From Tetrastigma voinierianum (Eukaryota > Streptophyta > Magnoliopsida > Vitales > Vitaceae): 64,000 bases of DNA. The stretch spans positions 186,001 through 250,000 of the forward strand of contig JAEQBH010002187.1 in the NCBI GenBank assembly GCA_016808115.1, given 5' to 3'. Made by a program: the position numbers and the translations under genes. Under the pieces are notes generated by a model. It saw only the letters and a program-made list of their open reading frames with translations. It was not told the origin of the DNA and made no database searches. The first letter of the stretch is position 1; each line of letters starts with the position of its first letter. Below, piece after piece: positions 38,476-50,102 of the stretch.

Positions 38476-39392
38476 CAATTAGATTTAACTTATAAAAAAG
38501 AGTTAGAATCAATTTTGTGGAAGCTGGGGGTTCTCAATAATCTTGCAAGTGGGCAGTGGGTACACATGTGAATCCCTGCCCTCCTATCAGCGATTCGATC
38601 CACACAATCACAAGCCCAACCAGGCAGGATGACAAAATCCACATTACATTACATCAATGGGTGATAAATTTGAGTACTGTTAACATTTGTCAGCTAAGGA
38701 ACCCCTTTCCCACACTAAAGTGAAAAGTGGGGATTGCAGATGTGAATACGAAAAGTAAAGCAGGAAAATGGAAGAATGTGTCAACAAACTCAAATAGGGG
38801 GGACAAAGCATGGAGAAAGTTAATAGCTCAAAAAGGATGAGTTAAAAATTTTTGCATGAAAAGGGTTGGGTGCGGTGGAATTCCAACTCCCAACAGTCAG
38901 TGTTGAGTTACTTTTGTTACTGCAATTTCTTTTTCCAATACATGTTATTTTTCACCATTTCTTCTCATCTCTGGTGCAAAGAGTGACTGCCCAGAAAAGG
39001 TGTGTAATAAATAATTAGTAAATAAGAGGAGACGATGAAAACAGGGAGGAAAGTGAAACACCCCCCACTTATAACTATTACAAAGTTGAGAATATTTGGG
39101 ATAAAATGTATACAAATCATGACTTTTGAGTGATATCACTATTTTATTATTTAGTTTTTTTTGTCTCAAAGATTAATAAAAGTAATATTTCTTACAAATA
39201 CTTCATGTTATTCTAAACTGAAAAATCTTACACGTTTAAGATGTTTTATGGGTGTTTTAATGAATGTTTGTCCATATGTAATCTTTTCAATTATAAGAGC
39301 ATGGTTGAGCAACCAAAAAGTAAATGATAAAAATATTTTGAGACTAGAAAAAAATTCAGAAGCAAAATGGGATATGCAAACAAAACTCGGGA

Positions 39393-39436
<44 letters not shown>

Positions 39437-39744
39437 AGAGGGAGAAGAGGGATAATAGGGAGAGGGGCCATTATGTCCTTTGGAAGGGCAACAAGAAGTT
39501 GTAAACCCAATGGGTTTGGCTCCCAGTATGTCCTTAAACTCACACAGACCCCAAAACACCTATGGTCTCTTCCTTGACCCCACAACTCCCACATGACATG
39601 GTTTCTCTCTCCTCCTCCTCAAGCCTCAGCTTAAATACTCTTGCAAAACCTTTCAATCCAACCCACACCACCTTCTCCTTTCCTTTCTCACTTCTCTTAT
39701 TATCTCCTCCCTACCTGCTTCTGCTTCCTTCCTAAGAAGAAAAA
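38476..39744 (+). promoter_or_regulatory. Upstream region of the SAUR gene
   Basis: It contains a TGTCTC auxin-response core (39162-39167, about 580 bp before the ATG), a TGGTCTC near-match at 39563-39569, a CACATG E-box-like site (39591-39596), and a TATA-like TTAAATA at 39631-39637, about 110 bp before the ATG. The 5' leader is rich in C/T. A (TA)n microsatellite (39395-39434) lies about 310 bp upstream of the ATG. ARF binding to TGTCTC is established in general; its use here is inferred. Overlapping ORFs at 39161-39594 are shadows of the TA run and promoter. Confidence 0.55.
39395..39434. repeat. (TA)n microsatellite in the SAUR promoter
   Basis: About 20 TA units, followed by a purine block (GGAGAGGGAGAAGAGGG) at 39435-39451. 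Length variation would change promoter spacing upstream of the TATA-like site. Confidence 0.9.
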
Positions 39745-40059
39745 ATGGCTCTCAGGAAATCAAACAAACTATCTCAAACAGCGGTTCTCAAGCAAATTCT
39801 CAAGAGATGCTCCAGCTTAGGAAAGAGACAAGGGTATGACCAAGAGGGCCTTCCCCTTGATGTTCCCAAAGGACATTTTGCTGTCTACGTTGGTGAAAAT
39901 AGAACAAGATACATCGTCCCTATATCCTTCTTGACACGTCCGGAGTTTCAGAGCTTGCTTCAACAGGCTGAGGAAGAGTTTGGGTTCGATCACGAGATGG
40001 GTCTTACAATTCCATGTGAAGAAGTTGTTTTTGAGTCTTTAACTTCCATGCTCAGATGA
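39745..40059 (+). CDS. SAUR family small auxin-up RNA protein
   Basis: A 104-residue single-exon gene, the usual length and structure for SAURs. The N-terminus (about 1-33) is basic and variable. The conserved Auxin_inducible domain spans about 36-104: GLPLDVPKGHFAVYVGE, then RYIVPISFLTRPEFQSLLQQ, AEEEFGFDHEMGLTIPCEE and VVFESLTSMLR. The wording is closest to the SAUR50/SAUR12 clade of Arabidopsis, from memory. SAURs inhibit PP2C.D phosphatases and so keep the plasma-membrane proton ATPase active, promoting cell expansion; this is family knowledge. The ATG at 39745 lies in an AAAAAATGG context and is the first in frame. SAURs often occur in tandem clusters, but no second copy is seen. No stop or frameshift; this is the only clearly intact gene in the window. 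Confidence 0.96.
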   Translation: MALRKSNKLSQTAVLKQILKRCSSLGKRQGYDQEGLPLDVPKGHFAVYVGENRTRYIVPISFLTRPEFQSLLQQAEEEFGFDHEMGLTIPCEEVVFESLTSMLR

Positions 40060-40500
40060 AAAGGAGTTTGGGGGATGGGATTTGGGGGTGTCTGAGAAAA
40101 TGGATAAAGAGGAAGCTGCTTCATTGCTTCTCTTTCCCATTTTTCGCCTCTTTCTCCCTCTCTTTTTTATTATTATTTTTTTCTTGGGGTTATTTATAGT
40201 AATTCTAACCCAGAACCCATGAGCATTTTTTTTGGGGGTTTAGATTTGTACATCTGAAATTTTCCTCGCGGTGGTGTGGGGTTGTACCCTGTGAGAGAAG
40301 TGGACTAATGTTAAAGGATATTTTGGGGCTGCTGGCCCTTTCTTCTAAGTTGTTTTGTCCTGCTTCATTTTACTTTTATTTTATATTCAACATCTGACCT
40401 GAACTGAACTGGGAACCTGTCAAAAATAGCATCCAAAACAACAAACAGCTAAACGGAATGATTCTTCAGAAAACGAGAGAAAATAAAGGAGAAAATATGT
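40060..40500 (+). other. 3' flank / UTR of the SAUR gene
   Basis: G/T-rich sequence after the stop. TTTAGATTTGTA (40239-40250) resembles the ATAGATT...GTA core of the DST mRNA-instability element known from SAUR 3' UTRs, but the outer DST blocks are not clear. An AATAAA lies at 40482-40487. The transcript end cannot be fixed from sequence. Confidence 0.45.
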
Positions 40501-43500
40501 CGAGGACTACTTGATGACAGAGTTTTATCATGTACCTTCTTGTTTCTTCAAAGCATCAAACAGATATGCATGTTGGGTACTTCCCAGAGGATCAAAGCAA
40601 GAAATGCTGTTTCTCTTTGTCTCTTAGAATTATCTCATTGTCATGTGTGTGTCTCAACCTGCTATTTTTTATGGCCCCAAGACTCAATTCTCTACGTATT
40701 TTTCTATTTCACTGTATGGCCTTTGATTACATTTTGAGCCAATAATGTTAATTGACTTGCTAAGCTAAATCATCAACGTCCATTTCAGGTTCGTATTGGG
40801 TGGACCCTTGGAGGAAATCTTGTATAGGCATCACCACCGAATTGGAGTATTGGTCCACTGTTGTTACAAAAATCAAATGGTGGCCGGCCGGCCTAATGGT
40901 CCACAGTTTCCAGCATCCACTTGCCGCCTGCAATGAATTTCGATTCATCTTACTGTTGGGGCACAGGTATTAAATATACAATGGCTATGACATGATGATA
41001 TATACTACTGTACACTCTCATTGTAAATTATCTTGATGGTATTAAATGATGGCTGTGACATATGATCCTTGTTTAACCCTCATCTTCTTTTAGTGAATGT
41101 GGTCCATCACCGCCCCATAGATTCTCGCCCTTTCGTCTGTGGTCCACAAAATCGTACAGATAGGACACTCCTAGACCCATAGATATACTGAATTTTTTTA
41201 TCTTCAAAGCATTGGGTGGTAGTATTCGATGGTCAAAGCACATTAGTAAAGGCATCTTGAGGGGTGTGGAGTTCTGTTAATAAGTTATATTTCAACTTAC
41301 AGATAATATATGCTTGTGAAAAAGGTTCATAAAATCAAATTTAATGGTGACCTTGAAAGTGATGCACACCATCCCTAGGCTCATCCAAGTCCATTACATT
41401 TTCTTTCTTTTTGACCCGAGGTGATGCATCTGTATGCTTTGTTTCCCAATCCCCATTAGAACAACTTCTAGTAACACATCTTTTTCCTAAGAAAAAAATT
41501 CTCTTTTCTTTCTCTTGTTTGTTTGTTCTATTTGTTTTTTCTTTTTCTCCATCAGGAGAAAATACATGTGTTTGGAACGTGGGTGGTTTCATATTTTTCA
41601 AGGACTAGCCTAGCAAGGCATATAGATAACATGAGAGGAGGATAACGCATGTAATGTTGCTTGCAAATAAAGAATTGTGCTGATTTATGAATGCACCTAA
41701 TCATGGAAAAGTATACAAAATTAACATTAAATTACATATCTTTTAGAGGTATGCTCATCATCTGAATCTGTATTCCACCTGAACCTCATGTTCTAGATAA
41801 GGGACTGTACCTGGGTGCTGCATCTGCTTATTAAGGCTAAAACTAAAAAAGAATGTACTTTGGTATGTAATGTATTAGTGTTCCCAAAATAATCCAACAA
41901 ATTTGGCCTACTTCTTCTCTGTCTCTTATCCTGCCTGATGCTTCACAATTCTTCTTCTTTCCCTTTTAAGTTTCAAGTCTATCCATTAGCCAATAATTTA
42001 GGAAAACTCTCAAGTATATTTATTTTCAAATATCATTTGTCTGCATAAAACCTTCTCAGGTAAAATTGTTTCTAGTTATTTTTTTGATGATTTGAACATT
42101 TTCTCAATGATGTTACTTTTTTAAAAAATTTACTAACTGGGGACCACCGTCAGTTGAATGGGTCACAGTTCACATTTAGAATAGTATGACCATCAAGAGT
42201 TATCTACCAGATCTACTTTAGAAACTCGTAGATTCAAATTTAAGTTTGTAAAGACTTAGGGTTGGTTATGTTATTTATTTATTTATTTTTCTGGTTATTT
42301 ATTCTTCCGTATCTTTCAATGTATTTTTCTCATATATTGTTGGAGCTTCCTATATTTATTCTGCTCCATAAAAGAGAGTTGAAAGAGTTACGTGAAAAAT
42401 AGATTCCTTGTTACTTAAGTATTGGTATGTTTGATTTATTATCTTAAAGAACAGGTCATAACAAAAATGTGTGAGATCGGCCCCCTATGGTATTGTAATG
42501 TACATCTACTTCAATAATGGATTATAATCAAAACTTAATGAAGCTCAAAGAAAACCAGATGGTGCCAAAAATAATAGATAAAAAGATGTTTGATTTAGAC
42601 CATATAGTTGACTAGCAAACAAAAAATGTGTAATTTAATAATATAATATTATACTAATGATAAGGGATTAGACAATCTTCTCCAGCTTTCATGTGAGTGT
42701 ATCTAATCAAAGTAGCTCCCAGGTCACATTGTCCTAATCCCTAGCAGGGTGCCATGATTGATGGCGACTCAACTGCAAATCTTAATCAAAGTTGGCAGCT
42801 GTAAGGGCTAAACTCGTCTCTAATGAGGGGGAAAAACTCGTATTTTCACAAAACTTCAAGGCTAAAAAGACAGAGTAGCGTGAAAAAGAAGCACTTACTG
42901 GCATTAGTTTAAGATTTAGGAAGAGAATTCTATGCTAGGTCTTACTTTGTCAATAAGAATCTAAAACTCCCCGCGCCTGACCAAACTCTCTTGTCACCGT
43001 AATTGATTGGGTATATGCCTTTTGAATCAGTTGAAGGAAACTTGAAGTAGCAGTTGAAATTGAGGAGCCTAGGCAGACAGTATCTTTTCATGCATGCTTG
43101 TGCATGCGTGGATGGAACAGAGAGTATAAACATTCTTGTTCACAGGAGCGAAAAATAAAATGAGACCATGAATTGAGGAGATATTGGAGATTGTAGAAAC
43201 TATTAAGAATCTTTATTCAACACCAGGACCTCTCAAAATCTTTGAAATTTTGATTCAATTGTGGAGAAGACCAGTCCCAAAGTGGAGGAAGATGGAGCAA
43301 ACTGTGACAATTGACTATGCCTGGATGATATTATTCATCTCTCCCACTTTCATCATGTTGGTTTCTCCTTGGTTACCTGCTGATGATGTGATCATTACTG
43401 TTTGTGTCTTCTCCTCTCCTTTCTCTTTCTCCTCCTGATAAGATGATGACAAAGAGAACTGCTTATGTTGGGAGGTGGGCTGTTTTGTAGGGTAGACATG

Positions 43501-43805
43501 TTGGGTGTTCCACATATATCAGAAATTTGTGTATTTCTGACTGGATCTGGGATGATGGCATCTTCCCACATCTCATTTTCTTTCAACCTTTGCAAGCTCT
43601 CCTATCCACACAACTTAAAAAGGCTTCCTACTGAAATCTTCTACACTTGCCTACTAGCCTAGCCCACTTTGACAAAAATGAAAAAAGAAAAAGAAAAAGG
43701 AGACCTTAGTAGATCTGCAAGTCCTGTTAAGAAAAAAGTTGTGAATTTGAGGTTTAGTGTTGAAACTCACTACTTTTGGGTTAAATCCTTCCAATCCCAT
43801 CAATA
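40501..43805. other. Intergenic, no recognisable gene
   Basis: Several 60-86-codon ORFs occur on both strands (for example 40760-40948 minus and 43184-43438 plus), but none shows a domain, family motif or codon-use change. No transposon termini were recognised. GGCCGGCCGG (40882-40891) is a local GC palindrome. Confidence 0.5.
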
Positions 43806-43945
43806 GGCATATCCATTTTTTTTTTTGATAATCGTGGATATCCAAGTCAAGTTACGCGCACCTCATCTAATCCCACCCGGCTTGAAGTTACAGCCGGTTA
43901 AAACCTCCAAAAACTTTGGTGGACTCGAACTGAATGGGCATATCC
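43806..43945 (-). mobile_element. SINE, minus strand, 3' part
   Basis: The T-run at 43816-43826 is followed by ATAATCGTGGATATCC, CACCTCATCTAATCCCA, TTGAAGTTACAGCCGG and TGGACTCGAACTG, the last being the complement of a good B box (CAGTTCGAGTCCA). The A-box half is not clear, so the copy may be 5'-truncated. Core and order match the other SINE copies. Confidence 0.65.
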
Positions 43946-44785
43946 AAATTATAGCCAAATCATATTACTGATCTATAAATCCGAATTATATGGGCTCTCT
44001 TTATCTGTCAATTATCTGTTAGTGTATAATTCCAAGTTTATCTGATTTATTTTAGGTAGCAGACATGGAAAAAGGCATACAATATCTATACATACAAGAT
44101 ACAACTATAAGTCTACTTTTCCAAATTAGTTTATATATAAATAGGCTTTATTTGGATAAGAAATTCTACTCTTTCACATGCAATGGGTATGTCCCTACCC
44201 AGACATAGATGTATGAATAGAATATGAAGCTTCGTCCAAATTAGAGGGCATTGCAACCAACTTGAGCAACTTGACTTTGAAACACTGTTAACAAAGACAA
44301 ATTAAATCAATGAAGGTCCACTGAAATTGTGAATATTGATCAAAATTCGTAGCATTTAGATCGGATCGGATTGAATTTTATTTTACTATTATTTTTTTTA
44401 AGGTAAACCTTTGATCTTTTCTAGCTCAAAAAATAACAGTACTCAAGCTTCACATGTTTTAACAAAGAAATGAAAGAAGAACAAGAATAAAAATTGTGGG
44501 GATTACATGTCCTTCCTTGATCATGAAAGGGCGGCCACCATTGGGTTGGTCAATTGAACTCTTAGCAAATTTTATACTCTTTCGTTTTTCTCCTTGGAAA
44601 TTTTCTACTGAGTCTCTCTCAAGCTTGAGTAAGTCATGTATGTCGTGCGTAGATTTTTTTTTTTTCTTTATTTTATAAAATGATAGCCTTCATAATGTGT
44701 TTCATTACCCTTGTATAAGATTGTCAACTCTTTTATCTTCATATATTTTTTAACAAATAAAAAAAAAAAGCATAATCCCAAGGAG
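43946..44785. other. Intergenic, no gene seen
   Basis: AT-rich DNA; no coding, RNA or transposon feature was recognised. Confidence 0.5.
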
Positions 44786-44970
44786 TAGCTCCGGTGGTTT
44801 TAAGGTTTTGGGGTTTAGCCCAATGGTCATCAATTAAACTCTTCCAGAACCATTGGATGGGGTTTTATTTGACAATTGACAATTTACTTCAGGATCCGTA
44901 AGATTAGTTCAAGTGCATCCAAGTTGGTTTGGATATCTAAGATTATAAAAAATATATATAAAAAAATGAA
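44786..44970 (+). mobile_element. tRNA-derived SINE, full-length-like copy
   Basis: It starts with an A-box-like GTAGCTCCGGTGG followed by TTTTAAGGTTTTGGGGTTTA. It continues through a B-box-like stretch (CATCAATTAAACTC), the core-like GATCCGTAAGATTAGTTCA, then TTTGGATATCTAAGATTATA and an A-rich tail. It shares TTAAGGTTTTGGGGTTTA with the copy at 47.97 kb. Confidence 0.65.
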
Positions 44971-45612
44971 AGGAAAATGCATGGAAAAAATTCTGAGGTA
45001 CTCCACATGGGGAAAATCAAGTGGGGGGAAAAAGAATTGGTTAAGGCAGGGAAACCTAGGTTAGTTGATAATTCCTATTTTGATACACCGTATCAGGATT
45101 CATTTAGACTAACTACGTCTACCATTTTTGGTTCAGCAGTCAAAAAGAAATCTCTTTGTCCAAGAAATCTCTGCTTTTTAAATTAAATTTTTTTAGAAGA
45201 TGTGAAAATTTCTTCCGTCTCTTTCAAGGATTTTGGTCTGTTCCATCCCTTGAAGGGTTGGTTTATATGTACATTATGGTGTGTGTTCTCCTACCGGTGG
45301 ACACTCCTTTCAAGTTGCAGTGCAGAAAAAGGAAGGAGAAAATGAATCTGTTTGAGATCCTCCAACGTTCATTGGAATATTCTATTGATGGTTTCGAATT
45401 TCCAACCCTTAATTGTCTGCCATTATGTTCTTTTCCCTTTTTTAAATTTCGTGGGTTTCTTGAATTGGTGGCCCATTCTTTGTCTTGCTTTGTTTCCATT
45501 CAAAGGAGCTTTCAGTTCGGCCACAAGATGTGATGGGCTTCTACTTGCATATTCATTGTTGTGTTGTTAATCCTTTTGTCTTTAGCCCATGAACCATGGT
45601 CTTGTGTCAATA
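44971..45612. other. Unassigned, two overlapping ORFs
   Basis: A 125-codon frame at 45156-45533 (plus) has hydrophobic stretches but no recognisable domain, and a 72-codon frame overlaps it. I do not call it a gene. It could be a relic of a transcribed sequence. Confidence 0.35.
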
Positions 45613-45710
45613 TCTTTTTTAATGAGTGTGGATGTCCGGATCAACTTGTACACATCTCAACTAATCTCATGAGATGTTGAAGTTTATCGACAAAAAAAAA
45701 AAAAAAAAAA
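45613..45710 (-). mobile_element. SINE fragment, minus strand
   Basis: It contains GTGGATGTCCGGATCAACTT, CATCTCAACTAATCTCATGA and TTGAAGTTTATCGAC, the 3' half of the SINE family in complement, then a run of about 20 A. The A-run at this end is unexpected for a minus-strand copy and may belong to another insertion. Confidence 0.5.
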
Positions 45711-45716
45711 AATTTC

Positions 45717-46150
45717 AATTGTTCGGTTTCGGTTTGTTATTTATATGAACAAAAAACTTAACTATTAATACGATTAACCATTTTTATTTATCAACCACAT
45801 ATTGATTTTTTAGTTAACCAAAATAAAAAATAAATTTACAATATCATAATCATATATTAAAGTTTAAATTACAATAATTACTATAAATATAATAAAAATT
45901 TGCAAAGAAAAAAAATGAATAAATTGTAATAAAGGAAAACAATAAAAAATAAGAGTGGGAAAGTCATAACTCGCATAAATAGGGAAACCATTTTTTTATT
46001 TTTTGGTTGGCTATCATGAATCAAGGTTTTTGTATTTTGTAAATTGAAATAAAGATTTGTATAAATCAAAACCGAACTGATTGATTCGATTAACCTATTT
46101 TTTGGTTCGGGTTCTCGATCGGTTCAAGTTATTTGGGTTTTTTTTCCATT
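45717..46150. repeat. CGGTTCGG-type dispersed repeat (possible MITE)
   Basis: Both ends carry GGTTCGG/AACCGAAC words (TTCGGTTTCGGTTTG at 45723, AAACCGAACTGATTGATTCG at 46068, GGTTCGGGTTCTCGATCGG at 46105) and the middle is A/T-rich. I associate this pattern with small dispersed plant repeats; no target duplication was found. Confidence 0.4.
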
Positions 46151-47111
46151 CCCACCTCCAATGGTCCGAAGGGAAGTTGAATTGATAATCAATGATTTAA
46201 AGGGGCTTCAAATTGATGACCATTGGAATGATCTTATATCAATACTTGACTCGAACAATGTAACACAAAGGCCTCGTTAGGTGCCACCTTACATCCATTA
46301 GTTATCATAGAGCAAGGTGAATTGATAACCAAGGGTTGTGAAGGATACAAGGAAGGCTTGGTGGTGGTTGATGTGCAACCCACCTCAACATGATGAAGAT
46401 TCAAATGTTAGATTACAAGTATTTTGGTGGGTTTCAAATTGGGATTTTTGTTTTCATTTTATTTCATATTTCTATTTTGATTTTTATAAATCATTAAGTT
46501 TTCTTAGGCACTTAGGGTGGGAGTGCAAGACTCAAATATAGTGATGTTGGCTTGAGCTTGACCTAAGGGGCAAGGCACGATGATGACCCTCACTACTCAC
46601 TAGCATGTATATATCAGCTCAAAGGACTGGCCATAATGTCCATAAATGCTTACAGTTACCATACATACATGGGTAAGCATGGCTGCCATGAGTTGAAAGG
46701 ATCAATTTTGAGTTGGCAAGGCAAGGTCCAAGCATATGTGCTAGGAAAAGGGCTTGATTTAACACATAGGCCACCTCAACTCATAAGAAATAGACTAAAC
46801 ACATAAAGGCCTTACTAGACACTTGACTGGTCTGATTCTCGAGCGGATACCATGTCACACATGGAAGACTCTTCTTCAACATTAGATTTAGGGCCGACAC
46901 CTAAACAAAGTAGGTGTCTTAGCAGTGGGCCAAACCCCATGCAAGGGGTTTGATGTTACATCAAGGCTTGCCACATTTTGGCTTGAGATAGGAAGAAACT
47001 TTGTACATGCTAAGTTCATTAAACTCTCCAACAAATACCATATGACAAGCATAAGTACAATCAGAGGTGGAGCTATGATTTAAGGTTAATAGGGTAAACT
47101 AATCAGTTGAG
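46151..47111. other. Intergenic, no gene seen
   Basis: No recognised coding frame. The near-repeat GAAGTTGAATTGATAATCAA / CAAGGTGAATTGATAACCAA (46172 and 46313) hints at an old local duplication. Confidence 0.45.
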
Positions 47112-47425
47112 GTCTGGCCCAATCAGTGGTGGAGCTGAATTTTCTTTGATTGGGGCGATCTCAATAGGAATGTGTATTAGGTTCGTAGCGGCTGGATTGT
47201 AATTTTTTAGGATTTTGGCTGGAACCAAATGATAGTCAAAACTTAGTAATTTAGTATTATTTGTTGTACCCTCAGCCACAGGCCTATTGATGCAGTATTG
47301 GTTTCGATTGGGCGTATAATGAGTCTTGTGTTCGAGCTGCATTGCTCCAAAGGTAAATTTTTTGTACCAAAAAAAAATTCAATTGGGGCATATGCACCCC
47401 CCGGCCTAACTTAGCTCCGCCCATA
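47112..47425. mobile_element. Possible hAT-type MITE
   Basis: The left part begins CAATCAGTGGTGGAGCTGAA; the right end, on the opposite strand, reads GGGCGGAGCTAAG, so the ends are imperfect inverted copies around GGAGCT. CAGTGGTGG fits hAT-type termini. A related end (CAGAGGTGGAGCTATG) sits just upstream at 47063. No 8-bp target duplication was found. Confidence 0.4.
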
Positions 47426-47962
47426 TGTGCAACTAAGTATTTCCTAGGATTTGACCTTGGAAAGAGGTGGTACCAAGGTAAACATTGCATGTTGCCAATA
47501 GGTGACTACTCGAAAGGCCTTTGAATTGGTCGTAGAGATAGACCACAGAAAATTTGAAGTTTAAATTTGAGAGTGAATTTAAAAGGGTTTGGATTAGAAT
47601 CGAAATAGGTTCTTCCTATAAATGTGGGAAGTTGTTGGTTGATGGAGTTTATAAATGGGTGTGTCCTTGAAAGAAACAACTCATTAAGAGAAAGTGTGGG
47701 AGTATTGATTTGGAGAAAGACTGAGCATTCTTGTAAACCTTGTGCAGAAGTAATGCAAATTGGGTTGGAGAAGGGTCACCATCTAATCTTTCTTATCTTG
47801 TTTCTTTCCTTGTTACGGTCTCATGTAAGTGAACCTAGGTTGTCTTACAGTTCTCCTAAGCATCCACAAATTGGGTTAGATCTCATGTAAGTGAACATAG
47901 GCTGTATCCACAATGCAAAGAATTTGTGTGAGAACTTGGGGTACAATGGGAAATTTTACAAT
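47426..47962. other. Intergenic, no gene seen
   Basis: An ATG-started frame at 47624-47890 has no domain. A repeated TCTCATGTAAGTGAAC(A/C)TAGG string occurs at about 47819 and 47881. Confidence 0.45.
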
Positions 47963-48125
47963 TTTGAGGGCTAACTCGGTTCGTTAAGGTTTTGGGGTTT
48001 ACCTAATGATCAGTTGGAGCCCCTCATGAGGCCGCTCAAATGTTTGCACTGCTTTGTTAACTTTAAGCGCATGGGATTAGTGGTATATCTGAGTGAACCG
48101 GTAGCGTGGTTTTGAAGCGTATTTT
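47963..48125 (+). mobile_element. tRNA-derived SINE
   Basis: It starts GAGGGCTAACTCGGTTCG with TTAAGGTTTTGGGGTTTA next, then ATGATCAGTTGGAGCCCC (B-box region), the core TTAACTTTAAGCGCATGGGA (48057-48076) and GATTAGTGGTA. The A-tail is not clear. It matches the copies at 33.9 and 44.8 kb in order and spacing. Confidence 0.65.
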
Positions 48126-48191
48126 TGTTATAGCAAGAAAAGCAGAAAAAACGCATTTGGTTACATTTTTTTACATTATGAAATCGCAAAA

Positions 48192-48549
48192 TGTTGACAA
48201 TCGCCGGGATCGGGTGACTCATTCGATTGTTGAGTCAGCCATGAAGTGGTCCACTAATTCTACGTCTAGCAGCGTGGAGTAAGTGATGAAACGAAACTAA
48301 CGTGGATTAAAGTATAAACTGATGGATAACATATATGGAAGATTGGTATTGGGTCGCGATTATCGTATAAGATGTGTCAGACAATCAGTCGGGTATCAAG
48401 CGCGGAAAGGTCCTGCAGATTCTTGAATCTAAGTCAGCGTAAACCAGCATTTAAACAATGGCATGAGATATTTAAAATTCTATACTTCCACATTAATTTT
48501 AAACATGAGGATAAATCGTTGTCTTAGTGATTTATTGATAATTCTCACA
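48192..48549 (+). repeat. 5' LTR of Copia 2
   Basis: Aligns with 54377-54736. Shared blocks include GGTGACTCATTCG, GAGTCAGCCATGAAGTGGTC (GTCAGTCATG in the other copy), CTTCCACATTAATTTT, GATAAATCGTTGTCTTA and TTGATAATTCTCACA. Confidence 0.93.
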
Positions 48550-48551
48550 TT

Positions 48552-48562
48552 TGGTATCAGAG
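48552..48562 (+). promoter_or_regulatory. Primer-binding site, initiator Met tRNA type
   Basis: TGGTATCAGAG lies two bases after the 5' LTR. It is the standard plant Copia primer-binding site, complementary to the 3' end of the initiator methionine tRNA, where reverse transcription starts. Confidence 0.9.
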
Positions 48563-50102
48563 TCCCCAACTTTGTATCCTGCCTTGATGGAAAATTTTTT
48601 TTCTCCATTAATTTCATTGTTCATGGTTTGGAGAAATAAGAGTAACTTATATATTTAGCATGATTCTAAGATAATCACGGATCTATTATTTTTATTTCAT
48701 GATGTCATGCCTGATTTTAGGACTGTGATTATTTGCGGGAGAGATATGTGGATCCCTAATCATGCTAGATTTTAGGATTGTGATTATTAGTAGGAGAGAT
48801 ACTGTATGGATCCGTAATGAATTTTAATATGCATAATTACTCATTAGGATAGTTTTATCATGAATTAATTTAATCCATCATGAATATGGATATGCGGTTT
48901 TTTTTTTGCATATTATGATAATTATGAGTTATATGCATCCCGTTTATTGTGTAATTATTCATACCAATTTCAGTTTTTTTTTAATCCACTTATGTGGATT
49001 AATTATGAATGTATATATTAATATTTTCCCATATTTTATGGATATTTTAAAGTCATTTTATTTTAATTAAATATGCATATTTCAGAGTTGTTCCATATGC
49101 AGTTTTAATGACATATCCTAGACATCCTGGTTTTAAATTATTATTAGTATTCATTTAATATTATTTATTTAATTGGAGGATGATTTTAGAATGCTATATT
49201 TGTGTGTTTTAGATTTTTTTGAAACCCATGAATATTTTAAATCCATATGTTTGGGTTAATAAGGAGTTTTTTTTTCTTTCAAATAAAGCCTCCTGTATTT
49301 CTATGACATTCGGATTAATAAAATAAAATTGGTATAAAGAACGTATCGATTTTGATATGTTAATAAATTTAAATTTAATAAAACGGCATAAGGATGACGA
49401 TTTAAAGATTTTTTGTCTTATTAAAATAATAATAATAATAATAAGGGAAAAGAAGGGGCAGCCATATGGGCTGCCAGCACAAGCCCGTGTGGCGGGCTGT
49501 GGGCAGAAGCCCATGTCTGCTGCCACCTGTAGCCCAAAGGGGATGTGGGTAGCAGCCCAAGTGGGTTGCCACATGCAGCCCTGTGGGCAATGGGCTGCAG
49601 CCCAAATGGGCCTGGGTCCGGTCCAAATTTTTTTTTTTTTATATTTTATGTTATGTAATTTGTATTTCAATTCATTAAGTGTAGTCATAGCAACTTGATT
49701 AATAAAATTATACATTAGGATAAATTACTGAATAACATAAATTGTAATTAATTTGTAAAAAATATTAAGTTTAATTTTCCAGATTGAGTGGAGATAAGAA
49801 ATGTTGGTTCATAATTCTTAATCTACCCACATGAATTAATAATAGGAATATAGTCCAATAGTTTTATCATAATGAAAAATAGGGATTAAATCTAATTGAG
49901 TATGACTTTAGACCACATGCAAGTTTTATGTCTCTAGGTAATTCTCTATTTAAGTTAAAGATAAATATAATAGAGTGTAACTTTAGCCCACAGGCAAGTT
50001 CTACGTTCATAGATTAATCTATAGTGTGTTTTACATTGGTAAGACATACATCAAGGCAATGATCTCAAAACAATTATTAATAAAACCTTATTTCTTTAAT
50101 TG
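48563..50102 (+). other. Long leader of Copia 2 with direct repeats and GC island
   Basis: About 1.5 kb of non-coding DNA between primer site and gag. It holds a 48-51-bp direct repeat (48713-48760 and 48768-48818, both beginning GATTTTAGGA) and a GC-rich island (49455-49622) of repeated GCCCA/TGGGC words with hairpins. The rest is AT-rich. The 168-, 113- and 74-codon ORFs over the island have no domain and reflect the repeats. Confidence 0.7.

Noticed and set aside
43184..43438. 84-codon ORF with a hydrophobic centre
   Set aside because: No family resemblance, no exon-intron support, and a minus-strand frame overlaps much of it.
43925..43940. tRNA-like B box (complement of CAGTTCGAGTCCA)
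   Set aside because: No cloverleaf could be formed; the site belongs to a SINE with an A-tail, not to a tRNA gene.
45156..45533. 125-codon plus-strand ORF
   Set aside because: No domain or motif was recognised and another frame is open over the same DNA; left as unassigned rather than called a gene.
49209..49715. 168-codon minus-strand ORF and the 113-codon ORF opposite
   Set aside because: Both cover the GC-rich repeated leader block of Copia 2; the repeats keep several frames open at once and no domain is present.
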